From NCBI GenBank assembly GCA_002372175.1, contig DFIS01000055.1, positions 62,001-126,000 on the forward strand: a stretch of 64,000 nucleotides of DNA. The letters are read 5' to 3'. The position numbers and the translations under genes were made by a program. This DNA is from Solobacterium sp. UBA3691. GTDB lineage: Bacteria > Bacillota_I > Bacilli_A > Erysipelotrichales > Erysipelotrichaceae. Shown in pieces: positions 28,087-36,086 of this stretch (position 1 is its first letter; every line of letters begins with the position of its first letter). Under the pieces are notes generated by a model. It was not told the origin of the DNA and ran no database searches. It saw only the letters and a list, made by a program, of their open reading frames with translations.

Positions 28087-28667
28087 TCTTTCTGCTCCCC
28101 GGGATCCATATACTTGATGACCTTTGCCGGCACACCGCCGACGACCGCGTAATCCGGAACATCTTTTGTGACTACAGCTCCCGCCGCAACGACCGCATAC
28201 TTCCCGATCGTGACACCGGGGCAGATCGTTACATTCATGCCAAGCCAGGCATTCTTCCCGACCGTGACCTTCCCGTATGTATATGTCGTATGACGTTCAT
28301 TCATGTCGTGATTGATCGTGGCAATCCTCAGACCCGGTGCTGACATGGAACCATCTTCAAATTCGATACCGCCGGAGGCAGAGAGGATCGCAGAATGATT
28401 GATAAACACGCCCTTTCCGAATTTGACACGGTTGCCGAAATCACAGATAAACGGTGTCAGGATCCGGACATCATCCAGCTTTCTGCCAAACAGTTCCTCG
28501 AGATACCCGACATAGGACGGAGCATCCGGCATGCATGCATTGGCCTTGGCGCAGAGCACCCTCGCACGCATCATCTCATCAACGGCCTCTTTGAAGTACG
28601 GCTCCCGTACACTCGTCGGACCTCCGCTTTCCATCAGATCAAACACGTATCCCTTTTCGTATTCCAT
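28083..28667 (-). CDS. Sugar O-acetyltransferase, left-handed beta-helix (maltose acetyltransferase-like)
   Basis: A 194-residue acetyl-CoA-dependent O-acetyltransferase. The N-terminal helices ([15 protein letters not shown]) precede a hexapeptide-repeat beta-helix with isoleucine/valine at every sixth position; the catalytic histidine is in [17 protein letters not shown], and [19 protein letters not shown] and the end [17 protein letters not shown] are typical of the Maa/LacA/NodL group. Acceptor unknown. Same operon as the reductases. Confidence 0.87.
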   Translation of the reverse strand: MEYEKGYVFDLMESGGPTSVREPYFKEAVDEMMRARVLCAKANACMPDAPSYVGYLEELFGRKLDDVRILTPFICDFGNRVKFGKGVFINHSAILSASGGIEFEDGSMSAPGLRIATINHDMNERHTTYTYGKVTVGKNAWLGMNVTICPGVTIGKYAVVAAGAVVTKDVPDYAVVGGVPAKVIKYMDPGEQKE

Positions 28668-28678
28668 GCGTCAGCTCC

Positions 28679-29200
28679 TTACATGAGCCCGTTTTCCGCA
28701 AGCCATCTCCTGACACGGGGTGCCGCATTGGCTGCTTCACTTCCCGTGACAGACAGGCCTCTTCTTACTTCCGCACCGGGACAGGTCTTTTTGATATCCC
28801 GTTCACTGCCGCCCATACCGCTGCCTTCGTTGGTGCAGAGCGGAAGGATCGTCTTTCCGGAGAAATCAAATTTCTCAAGGAAGGTGAACACGGCCATCGG
28901 CATGGTTCCCCAGTAGTTCGGATACGCGAGAATTACCGTGTCATATTCATCGATGGAATCCGGCATGGATACCAGCTCCGGACGTGCCTTTGCCCGCAGG
29001 TCTTTCTTGGCCTCATCAATACAGGTCATATAGACCGGTGAATACGGGTTCTTCATCTCGATCTTGAAAGTATCTGCTTCGATCATCTTCTTCATGTCAT
29101 TTACGACGATCTCGGTATTTCCGACCTTTACATATCTCATCGCACCGCCGAAGTAGTTTTCATCAGCTCTTGAAAAATAAGCAATCAGTGTCTTAGCCAT
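28679..29200 (-). CDS. Flavodoxin
   Basis: A 173-residue cytoplasmic flavodoxin_4-type protein: TLIAYFSRADENY at the FMN phosphate site, VILAYPNYWGTMPMAVFTFL and LCTNEGSGMGGSERD around the flavin. First gene of the operon running to 25,162, with a strong AAGGAGG site. Divergent from the LysR regulator at 29,333, which probably controls it. Confidence 0.87.
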   Translation of the reverse strand: MAKTLIAYFSRADENYFGGAMRYVKVGNTEIVVNDMKKMIEADTFKIEMKNPYSPVYMTCIDEAKKDLRAKARPELVSMPDSIDEYDTVILAYPNYWGTMPMAVFTFLEKFDFSGKTILPLCTNEGSGMGGSERDIKKTCPGAEVRRGLSVTGSEAANAAPRVRRWLAENGLM

Positions 29201-29332
29201 GTTTGATCCTCCTTACTATGTCCGCATCCATGCGGCTGTTTCCTTATCTGATGTTATTGTCACACGGTGCTATTGCTTAATCTAATTGAAATACTATATA
29301 CTTGATTTAATATTTAAATAGCTTGTGATTCT
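29201..29332. promoter_or_regulatory. Divergent control region between flavodoxin operon and LysR gene
   Basis: A 132-bp AT-rich region in which a LysR operator is expected. A CCGCAT-CC-ATGCGG hairpin (29,222-29,235) sits in the leader of the flavodoxin mRNA. I could not assign -10/-35 elements with confidence on either strand. Confidence 0.4.
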
Positions 29333-30220
29333 ATGACGATTAAACAGATCGATTACTGTATTGAACTTTCCCGTACATTGAACTTCAGCCGTGCCGCTGA
29401 AAACATGTTTGTCAGCCAGCCGACATTTTCCTATCAGATTAAGCTTCTGGAGGAAGAGATCGGTTTTGCGGTTTTTGACCGTAACGGAAAGGGTGCTTCT
29501 CTTACTCCCGCCGGTGCCCAGTTCGTGGCTTACCTGGCCGGTATGCGTCAGGAATTAAAGCGGGCGATCGAGCAGGGGCAGAATTTCAGTGCGAAGTATC
29601 AGGACAACATCACGATCAGTATGATGGTCCGTCAGGCTGTCTATTTCCTGCCGGAAGCCATGCGGCTGTTTGAGGAACAGGAACCGGGTGTACAGATCAC
29701 GCCGGTCTTTCGGTACGAAGGCGGTATGGAATCCTTCCTGAAGGAAGAGTCTGATATCCTGTTTGCCCTGAAGGAACAGAGCAGGCAGGTTGCCGGCATC
29801 ACCGTTCATGATCTGTTTGAAAGCCGGATCTATCTGATCACGGAAAGAGACGACCCTCTCGCCCTGAAAAATACCATCACGGAAAGCGACCTGTATGGCC
29901 GGACACTGATGGTCGGGGGAGGATCCCCGCCCGCATTAAGAGCCGTACAGCAGCGGCTGATCGCAGGCGGTAAGATCAATTACTTTAACAGTCCGGATCA
30001 TGATACAACGCTGACAAATGTAGCAGCGAAAAGAGGGATCTGTCTTGCGCCGGGATTTCTGAATGATCACAGCGGTCAGTTTGCCTGGATCCCGTTTGAC
30101 TGTAAAGAAAGCTTTACCTGTCAGCTGCTGACACACAAAACAGATGCCAGAGAAAGTGTCAAAAAGTTTATCGGGATACTGAAGAAGCTCTACGCCGACG
30201 CTGTCGCCTTCCCGCTGTAG
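29333..30220 (+). CDS. LysR-family transcription regulator
   Basis: A 295-residue regulator with an N-terminal winged helix (LNFSRAAENMFVSQPTFSYQ, then IKLLEEEIGFAVFDR) and a two-lobe effector domain (ITISMMVRQAVYFLP start of lobe 1; LMVGGGSPPALRAVQQRL in lobe 2). Divergent from a six-gene redox operon, which by LysR convention is its likely target. No ribosome site before the ATG, and the -10 is unclear. Followed by a terminator. Confidence 0.9.
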   Translation: MTIKQIDYCIELSRTLNFSRAAENMFVSQPTFSYQIKLLEEEIGFAVFDRNGKGASLTPAGAQFVAYLAGMRQELKRAIEQGQNFSAKYQDNITISMMVRQAVYFLPEAMRLFEEQEPGVQITPVFRYEGGMESFLKEESDILFALKEQSRQVAGITVHDLFESRIYLITERDDPLALKNTITESDLYGRTLMVGGGSPPALRAVQQRLIAGGKINYFNSPDHDTTLTNVAAKRGICLAPGFLNDHSGQFAWIPFDCKESFTCQLLTHKTDARESVKKFIGILKKLYADAVAFPL

Positions 30221-30247
30221 GATACGGCCAAAGCATCAACAATAATT

Positions 30248-30273
30248 ACCGGGCAGGAATCCTGTCCGGTTTT
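30248..30273 (+). terminator. Intrinsic terminator after the LysR gene
   Basis: ACCGGGCAGG-AAT-CCTGTCCGGT stem (one G-T pair) followed by TTTTA. Confidence 0.75.
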
Positions 30274-30333
30274 ACTGTACTTTCATGATCCGGGAATGCA
30301 CCTCAGCGCAAGGGAGTACTGATATGCCGGTAT

Positions 30334-30903
30334 TTATCCGGTTCGAGCATCCGGGAACCAGCCCATGTTGAAGCGCACTTCTTTACGCTGTATATCCCGG
30401 TTTGTATAGCAGCACGTATCAAAGCCGATCAGTGTAAATCCCTGATGAAGGTAGAAATCAACAGCGTTGACATTCGATGACTGTGTTTCCAGCATTAAGA
30501 CACGGTATCCCCGGTCTTCTGTGATCTTCTTGGCCAGATCGATCAGCTGCCTGCCATAGCCCTGTCCTCTGATCCTTTCCGACACAAATAACTCTGTGAT
30601 CAGGAGTCTGTTGGACCATTCTTCCGGGCATACCTCTATGGCTGCCAGTAACTGTCCGTCTTCCGTGATACCGTAGGCTTCAGCATTCTCCCACCAGTCT
30701 TCATATAGCTTATCCGGGTAATCTCCGTCTTCCGGCACATGGGTAAACGGTTTTTCAAATCTTTTCTTCTGTATGGGAATACGGAAACCATCCTCGGTTC
30801 TGTCTACCGATATGTCATAGTAGTATTCCGATGTATATACGATTGGAAGAAGTGTTCCCTTCCAATCCTTTCTGTCGAGTTTCTGAATATTCATTTCCTT
30901 CAT
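30334..30903 (-). CDS. GNAT-family N-acetyltransferase
   Basis: A 189-residue transferase. LFVSERIRGQGYGRQLIDLA is the CoA-binding loop (RGQGYG); VLMLETQSSNVNAVDFYLHQ then GF is the beta5/alpha4 part. The start is taken at 30,903 (MKEMNIQKL), preceded by GAAGAG; the frame is open upstream but without similarity. Acceptor unknown. Confidence 0.78.
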   Translation of the reverse strand: MKEMNIQKLDRKDWKGTLLPIVYTSEYYYDISVDRTEDGFRIPIQKKRFEKPFTHVPEDGDYPDKLYEDWWENAEAYGITEDGQLLAAIEVCPEEWSNRLLITELFVSERIRGQGYGRQLIDLAKKITEDRGYRVLMLETQSSNVNAVDFYLHQGFTLIGFDTCCYTNRDIQRKEVRFNMGWFPDARTG

Positions 30904-31100
30904 AGGCACTCTTCGTATTATGGATGATATTATGTTCCCTCTCCATATCCCGGTATTTCGAACTAATAATATTATACCCGACACCTTTGCATATACGGAA
31001 AAGTCATATGGTTTCTCTTCATTCTGACATTGCACTGAGATACACGAAAAAGAATAGTGCACTGCTTCTCCGGCAGTACACTCCATGTCTGTATACCCTG

Positions 31101-31574
31101 CTATTTCTGCAGGCTTTCCGCCCACTTCTTCATTCCTTCGGCATCGTCTGCGTCAAAGCGTACAGCGCTGAGGATCTCTGCTCCTCGGATGTACGGCTGA
31201 AGCTTTTCCTGTGTCTTGCCGATCCCGCTGCCGCCCGATGTCGCAAACAGACCGATCTTCTTGTCTGTCCAGTCATATGCCTTACAGAATGTATTGATCA
31301 CGTTGGGTGCACATCCGTACCAGATCGGGAAGCCGATCAGTACGGTATCATAGTCTTCAAAGTGATCCACTGTCCCGCTGACCGCTACGTTCTTTTTGCC
31401 GAAGAACTCACGGTTGCATCGGGCCAGAGGATTGGTATACCTGAGATCTGCGGCTGTATAGGGCTTCTCCGGTACGATCTCAAAGAGATCCGCATGGATA
31501 TTCTCTGCCAGCTTCTCTGCCGCTCTTCTGGTTGTGCCGCTTTCTGCACTGAAATAGACGACCAGTGTCTTCAT
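31101..31574 (-). CDS. Flavodoxin family protein
   Basis: A 157-residue flavodoxin: VVYFSAESGTTRRAAEKLAE (FMN phosphate loop), VLIGFPIWYGCAPNVINTF and FATSGGSGIGKTQEKL (flavin contacts). Third member of the flavodoxin_4 type within 7 kb. It follows an alpha/beta hydrolase gene by 14 bp on the same strand. Confidence 0.85.
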   Translation of the reverse strand: MKTLVVYFSAESGTTRRAAEKLAENIHADLFEIVPEKPYTAADLRYTNPLARCNREFFGKKNVAVSGTVDHFEDYDTVLIGFPIWYGCAPNVINTFCKAYDWTDKKIGLFATSGGSGIGKTQEKLQPYIRGAEILSAVRFDADDAEGMKKWAESLQK

Positions 31575-31588
31575 GTCTTTCTTCTCTG

Positions 31589-32386
31589 TTATTCCTTCAT
31601 CAGCCAGTGATAGACTCTTTCGTTAAAGTCTTTGGCTTCCTCATATACCGCATGTCCGTAATCGGGATAATACCCAAAGGTACAGTGCGGGATCCTCTCG
31701 TAAATCTCATAAGCAGCTTCCGTGCCTACTGTTTTATCTTCTCCGCCGGCGATCACATATGTCGGACAGGTGATCTGATCCAGTTCATCCAGGGCATTGA
31801 ATGTGAGGATCGCTTCGGCATTGATCAGGAACCTGTCTGCCTCCTTCGGGTGGAATACCTTGCCAAGCAGTCCGGAGATCTTGCTGTATCTTCTGAGATT
31901 CTCTCCCGTATAGCTCTTTTCGGCTGTATCTTTCATCAGTTTCCCGTACTCCCCGTCGGCCGCATAGCTGATCCAGCGTGACAGATTCTTCTCAATCACC
32001 GGGTTGACACGGGCTGCCGGTACGGCCAGCACAAGCTTCCGTACAAGCTCGGGATGATCAATGGCCAGATACTGTGCGATCATACTGCCCTGCGATACAC
32101 CGAGGACATCTGCCTGCTGAATATGCAGCGCACGCATTGCCTGCGCCTGATCTTCTGCCATCTCCCTGATCGTATATCCCGTGTGCATCTGGCGTTTGCG
32201 GCTGAACATGTATACCGTGTAGTCCTTTGAGAATATCCTGTATGACAGCGCCAGGGGAAGCGCCTTCCCGCGTACGGTTGCCAGTCCGTCAGAAAGCCCC
32301 GGCAGCATTACCAGCTTCTTCTCTCCCTTGCCGAAACAGACATAATCCATCATCGTACTGCCGATCCTTACCGCTCCGTTATGCAT
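31589..32386 (-). CDS. Alpha/beta hydrolase
   Basis: A 265-residue hydrolase. LVMLPGLSDG is the oxyanion-hole strand, ADVLGVSQGSMIAQYLA the nucleophile elbow (G-V-S-Q-G), VIAGGEDKTVG carries the acidic residue and YPDYGHAVYEE the catalytic His. The start at 32,386 has GAGGTGAGAGG upstream, preceded by a TATAAT; the frame is open further but lies upstream of that promoter. Substrate unknown. Co-directional with the flavodoxin gene. Confidence 0.83.
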   Translation of the reverse strand: MHNGAVRIGSTMMDYVCFGKGEKKLVMLPGLSDGLATVRGKALPLALSYRIFSKDYTVYMFSRKRQMHTGYTIREMAEDQAQAMRALHIQQADVLGVSQGSMIAQYLAIDHPELVRKLVLAVPAARVNPVIEKNLSRWISYAADGEYGKLMKDTAEKSYTGENLRRYSKISGLLGKVFHPKEADRFLINAEAILTFNALDELDQITCPTYVIAGGEDKTVGTEAAYEIYERIPHCTFGYYPDYGHAVYEEAKDFNERVYHWLMKE

Positions 32387-32480
32387 ACCTCTCACCTCAC
32401 TATCATTATACTGTTTCCGCAGATTTCTGAGTGACTGTCCTGACCGGGTTTCTTTGTATAATAAACATGAAAGGTCAAAC

Positions 32481-33278
32481 ATGTGCAGACCGCTTCCTCA
32501 GTCAGGAAGAATACCCTCTGCGCACACGGAACTTATGGATCTGTGTTTCTCACATACACCGCAAATGTACGGAATGTTTCACCTGACCATGCTAGGTGTG
32601 ACTTTCATCATGGCACTACTGACATGGAGGAAATCTTCTGGTCTTTCGGAAGATAAGCTTGTGCGGATCATCGGTATCTGCGGTCTTGGTCTGTGTGTGG
32701 CGGAGATATGGAAACAGCAGTTCTGCCTGTTTCTCTATGACGGGAAGTATGTCTTTGCGTACTTTCCGTTTCAGCTTTGCTCACTGTCGATGTATGTGAG
32801 TGTGATCTTTCCGTTTGTCTCTGTTCGCATAAAGAGAATACTGGCATCCTTTCAGTCCACGTACCTGATGATTGCCGGGATCCTGGCTTTACTGTATCCG
32901 GAGGATATGTTACGTCCGCAGGTTCTTCTGACCATGCATGGTTTTCTCTATCATACCGTGATGATCATCCTGTCTCTGCTGTCCCTGCACTATATGACGA
33001 AAGCAGGCGGAGATATCCGCGGGGCTGGTATCTTGTTCATCCTCTCTGCCGGGATCGCCTATCTTCTGAATGTATTCATGCATCACCTCGACCCTGCACA
33101 GTATACATATTTCTTCTATATCTCTCCGTATTTCGAGAATACCCAGCCTGTCTTCTCCCTGATCAGTCATCATATCGGGATCACGGCGGGCAATCTCTTC
33201 TACCTGCTCTGTATCATCCTGTCCGCATCACTTCTGCATACGTGGTATGTACACAGGCTGTCTGTTCCCAAGGTATAA
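32481..33278 (+). CDS. YwaF-like (TIGR02206) integral membrane protein
   Basis: A 265-residue protein with seven membrane helices of the YwaF/TMEM164 family: FAYFPFQLCSLSMYVSVIFP, HGFLYHTVMIILSLL (conserved His in helix 5) and AYLLNVFMHHLDPAQYTYF are diagnostic patches. Function unknown; eukaryotic TMEM164 is a lipid acyltransferase. Start at 32,481 with AAAGG 6 nt upstream; a TATAAT at 32,457-32,462 gives a very short leader. Its stop codon overlaps the -10 box of the next gene. Confidence 0.78.
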   Translation: MCRPLPQSGRIPSAHTELMDLCFSHTPQMYGMFHLTMLGVTFIMALLTWRKSSGLSEDKLVRIIGICGLGLCVAEIWKQQFCLFLYDGKYVFAYFPFQLCSLSMYVSVIFPFVSVRIKRILASFQSTYLMIAGILALLYPEDMLRPQVLLTMHGFLYHTVMIILSLLSLHYMTKAGGDIRGAGILFILSAGIAYLLNVFMHHLDPAQYTYFFYISPYFENTQPVFSLISHHIGITAGNLFYLLCIILSASLLHTWYVHRLSVPKV

Positions 33279-33279
33279 T
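33274..33279 (+). promoter_or_regulatory. -10 box overlapping a stop codon, 6 nt before an ATG
   Basis: TATAAT at 33,274-33,279 contains the TAA stop of the upstream gene and ends 6 nt before the ATG at 33,286; no ribosome site at usual spacing (AAGG is 12 nt away). Confidence 0.55.
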
Positions 33280-33285
33280 ACAGAT

Positions 33286-33954
33286 ATGTTTGATGGTGTT
33301 CTCTTTGACTTTAACGGTACCCTGCTACAGGATACGCCCTATCATATCAAAGCTTTTGCCCGGATCGCCCGGGAATCGTTTCATTATGACATGAGCGCGG
33401 AGGAGTTTACCTCGGTATATGCAGGACTGCCGAATCAGGAGATCCTGCGCCGGATGTCCGGGGATACTCTCAGTTACGAAGAGCGGGAAGTTCTGTCTCT
33501 GCGCAAGGAAGCGTACTACCGTGAGATGGTGCGTGAGGCAGTACCTCGTGCACGTCTTACCGGCGGTGCAGAGGAACTGTTTGACTGGCTGCAGAAACAG
33601 AACATCCCGTATACGATCGTCAGTGCTTCGATCAGGGAGAATATCGATTTCTTTGTTGAGTGGTTCTCCCTCAGGCAGTGGTTTGACCCGGCACGGATCA
33701 TCTACGATACCGGGGAATATGTATCCAAGAAGGAGATGTACCGGAAAGCCGCAGAGGTCATGAACATGAAACATCCGCTGGTCTTTGAGGATTCCCTTTC
33801 CGGGGTCTCTTCTGCCCTTGAGATCGGTGCTTCTGTCATCTTTATCGAGGGAACTGCCAAGCTTCCGCCGGAGTATACCGTTCTGGCATCCCGCAGGGAT
33901 ATGTCAGACTGTATCTCCCTGCTTCAGCCTCTGCTTCGTACAAACAGACAATGA
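33286..33954 (+). CDS. HAD-superfamily hydrolase (beta-phosphoglucomutase/phosphatase-like)
   Basis: A 222-residue HAD enzyme with helical cap. Motif I is VLFDFNGTLL: the nucleophile Asp is present, but the usual second Asp (general acid/base) is Asn. Motif II is YTIVSASIRENI, motif III the lysine in YVSKKEMY, motif IV VFEDSLSGVSSALEIGA. The Asn change suggests altered or slower phosphoryl transfer, though the DFNGT form does occur in natural HADs. Probably expressed from its own promoter. Confidence 0.85.
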   Translation: MFDGVLFDFNGTLLQDTPYHIKAFARIARESFHYDMSAEEFTSVYAGLPNQEILRRMSGDTLSYEEREVLSLRKEAYYREMVREAVPRARLTGGAEELFDWLQKQNIPYTIVSASIRENIDFFVEWFSLRQWFDPARIIYDTGEYVSKKEMYRKAAEVMNMKHPLVFEDSLSGVSSALEIGASVIFIEGTAKLPPEYTVLASRRDMSDCISLLQPLLRTNRQ

Positions 33955-33988
33955 TCTACAGAAGATATTCAGGCAGGAGAAAACAGCG

Positions 33989-34500
33989 ATGAATCATACT
34001 GAGTACTCTTATATCTTTGTGCATGGTCTTTCAGGCTGGGGCAGATACGATGCTCAGTATGCGCGTATGCCGTACTGGGGCATGCGTAACGGCGACCTGA
34101 TCAAACATCTGAATGATAACGGATACCATGCATATGCGGCCTCTGTTGCCCCGAGAGGAAGTGCCTGGGACAGAGTCTGTGAACTCTATGCACAGTTGAC
34201 CGGTACGATTACAGACTACGGCAAGGCCCACAGAGAGAAATACGGACATGCCCGTTACGGGAAGGACTTCTCTGCAGATTCGCTGATCCCGGTATGGGAT
34301 AAACAGCATCCCCTGGTGCTGCCGCCGGCTTTCGGCACTGATGTCGAGAGGCAACACCCCTGTTCAGGATGGCAGAGACAGCTGTGATTATGCGCCGTTT
34401 GACATGCATATTGATGAGGCAGACAGACTGAACCGGAAGCTGTCGGTATCTTCGGATATCTACTACTTCTCCATTCCCTGCAGTGCTTCCGCAAAGAAAC
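33989..34500 (+). pseudogene. Lipase (family I.5 type), 5' part, internally deleted and interrupted
   Basis: The first 111 residues read well: YIFVHGLSGWGRYD (oxyanion strand), SAWDRVCELYAQLTGTITDY and KYGHARYGKDF are signatures of staphylococcal/Geobacillus triacylglycerol lipases. At about 34,322 similarity stops where the nucleophile motif GHSMGG should begin; roughly 150 residues are missing. It resumes in the +1 frame (CDYAPFDMHIDEADRLNRKL, then SSDIYYFSIP) until about 34,500, where the molybdenum island begins. The C-terminus is at 44,202. Start has AGGAG 10 nt upstream. The enzyme cannot be functional. Confidence 0.85.
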
Positions 34501-34507
34501 CTGGGTT

Positions 34508-34962
34508 GTGCAGACAATCAGATCACCATCGGTCTCCTGCGTATATCCGCCGCAGACTGCTGTCACCTTCGCTTTCGGAAACCAGCCGGCAAGGCGTTCC
34601 CGCAGTTCCAGTACTACCTGCCTGCGGGGGATGGCAAAGCATACCTTCCTACGCTGCGCCAGCATAGCGGCAATGGAACGGGCAACCAGCTCCGTCTTGC
34701 CTGCTCCGCACACACAGTACAGCAGTACGTCGCTGTCCTGGATGAAAGACGCACACTGCTCAGAGACGGTCTGCTGTTCCGGTGTGAGCGGATACTGCAG
34801 TGCATACTCTTCACTGCCTTCCTGTACATCCTGCAGCTTCACTGGTGCAGTATCCTCCTCCAGCATCATCCTCCCGAAGGAGATGCATCTGCGGCAGTAC
34901 CAGCCGCGGGATCCTTTGTATAAAAACGTTTCATCCGTATTCAGGCATCTGGGACATTGCAT
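34508..34962 (-). pseudogene. comFA: Late competence helicase ComFA, 5' remnant
   Basis: About 150 N-terminal residues of the ComFA DNA-uptake helicase: zinc knuckles MQCPRCLNTD and WYCRRC, the pre-helicase YPLTPEQQTVSEQCASFI, Walker A CVCGAGKTELVARSI, motif Ia IPRRQVVLELRERL and VCGGYTQETDGDLIVCTT. The frame then runs into antisense lipase sequence at about 34,508, before the DEAD-like box. Start 34,962 with GGGAGG upstream. Non-functional; it marks the left edge of the island. Confidence 0.88.
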
Positions 34963-35126
34963 ACCGTACCTCCCTGTTTTCCTGTTATACGAAGAAAGGG
35001 TACAGAATCGATGCGGAGCACAAGAAAAAGGGCCGTTTTCATAGTTGTTTCCATATCTGATACCTGTATCGTGTACATCAAAGAACACAACCATGCTGCA
35101 ATACTATTGACTGCGTTTTAAAGCAT
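34963..35126. other. Upstream region of the comFA remnant
   Basis: 164 bp between the comFA remnant and the Moco operon terminator. I see no gene. AAAA-N6-TTTT near 35,031 resembles, but does not match, a ComK half-site pair. Confidence 0.4.
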
Positions 35127-35165
35127 AAAAAAGCAGTCATAGAACAGATTCTGTTCTATGACTGC
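35127..35165 (-). terminator. Strong intrinsic terminator of the Moco operon
   Basis: A perfect 15-bp stem, GCAGTCATAGAACAG / CTGTTCTATGACTGC with a 3-nt loop, then TTTTTT on the minus strand, 6 nt past the last stop codon. Confidence 0.9.
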
Positions 35166-35171
35166 ATATAT

Positions 35172-36086
35172 TTACTCTTCCGCGAAGATCTCTTTTTCAG
35201 ATACACACTCTTTCTTCAGCCGCCCTACAAGGGTTTCCAGTGCGGCTACGGCATGAGGACGTATATCCGCTCCGATCAGAACCATCATGATGTCATCACC
35301 AACCTGAAGCAGACCTTCATTCAGCCATACCTTCACACAGTAGACTCCTTCCATCTGTCTGGTTTCAGTGATTAACTGTTCAGCCTTTTCCGCGTCATAA
35401 CTGAAATGCATACCAACGACTGCCTTCGCGCTGTCGTCATGATCACGTACTTTTTTCCTGGCTGTCGCGCGTACAATACCGTTATGAATGAGATACATAC
35501 CGACTTGATCCGCATCCGGCTGCCGCTTCGCCTCTGACAGCCAGGCATCCGCAGAAGGTTTAGTGCTTCCTGCTTTGTCTGCCGGTACTGCGCAATCCGC
35601 TGATCCGCCGGACATCAGCATATCCACACCATGTTTAAGAGCATCCATAACTGCAGATATATTCTCCAGTGCTGCCTTCGGGCTTCCCGGCAGATTTACG
35701 ATCAATGTCTGTCCCCGGATGACCGCTGTTTCCCTGGACAGACATCCGCGCGGTGTGATCCGCATGCTTTCTGCCCGCATGGCTTCCGGTATTCCCGGAG
35801 CCAGACGTTCCGCAACCGAGAGCGCTGCTTCAGGCGTGATGTCACGGGGAGAGAATCCTGTTCCTCCGGTAGTCAGTACCAGGCTTGCTTTGATTTCCTC
35901 TGCACATCTCAGTAATTCTGCCCTGATCCGTTCAAAATCATCCGGTACGATGACGGTATAGACTACCTGCCATCCCTTCTCTGCCAGCATTCTGCATAGT
36001 GCCGGACCACTGGTGTCTTCCCTCTCTCCGCGGTAACCTCTATCACTGACTGTTATGACTGCTGCAGTATACTTTTTTTCACTCAT
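35172..36086 (-). CDS. MogA-MoaE fusion: molybdopterin adenylyltransferase plus molybdopterin synthase large subunit-like
   Basis: A 304-residue fusion. Residues 1-165 are MogA/MoaB-like: AVITVSDRGYRGEREDTSGP, LVLTTGGTGFSPRDITPEA, LIVNLPGSPKAALENISAVM; this domain adenylates molybdopterin before metal insertion. Residues 195-304 resemble MoaE: VVGMHFSYDAEKAEQLI, then MMVLIGADIRPHAVAALETL and GRLKKECVSEKEIF, where the late lysines could match the MoaE active-site lysines but the Trp of the WK motif is missing. A MoaD partner is not in view. It overlaps the upstream gene by 8 bp. Last gene of the operon. Confidence 0.8.
   Translation of the reverse strand: MSEKKYTAAVITVSDRGYRGEREDTSGPALCRMLAEKGWQVVYTVIVPDDFERIRAELLRCAEEIKASLVLTTGGTGFSPRDITPEAALSVAERLAPGIPEAMRAESMRITPRGCLSRETAVIRGQTLIVNLPGSPKAALENISAVMDALKHGVDMLMSGGSADCAVPADKAGSTKPSADAWLSEAKRQPDADQVGMYLIHNGIVRATARKKVRDHDDSAKAVVGMHFSYDAEKAEQLITETRQMEGVYCVKVWLNEGLLQVGDDIMMVLIGADIRPHAVAALETLVGRLKKECVSEKEIFAEE

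Noticed and set aside
34985..35000. TACGAAGA near comFA as a competence cin-box
   Set aside because: It is on the wrong strand for the comFA promoter and has a mismatch in the core.
35020..35050. AAAA-N6-TTTT upstream of the comFA remnant as a ComK site
   Set aside because: ComK half-sites need N5 and two boxes; only one imperfect box is present.
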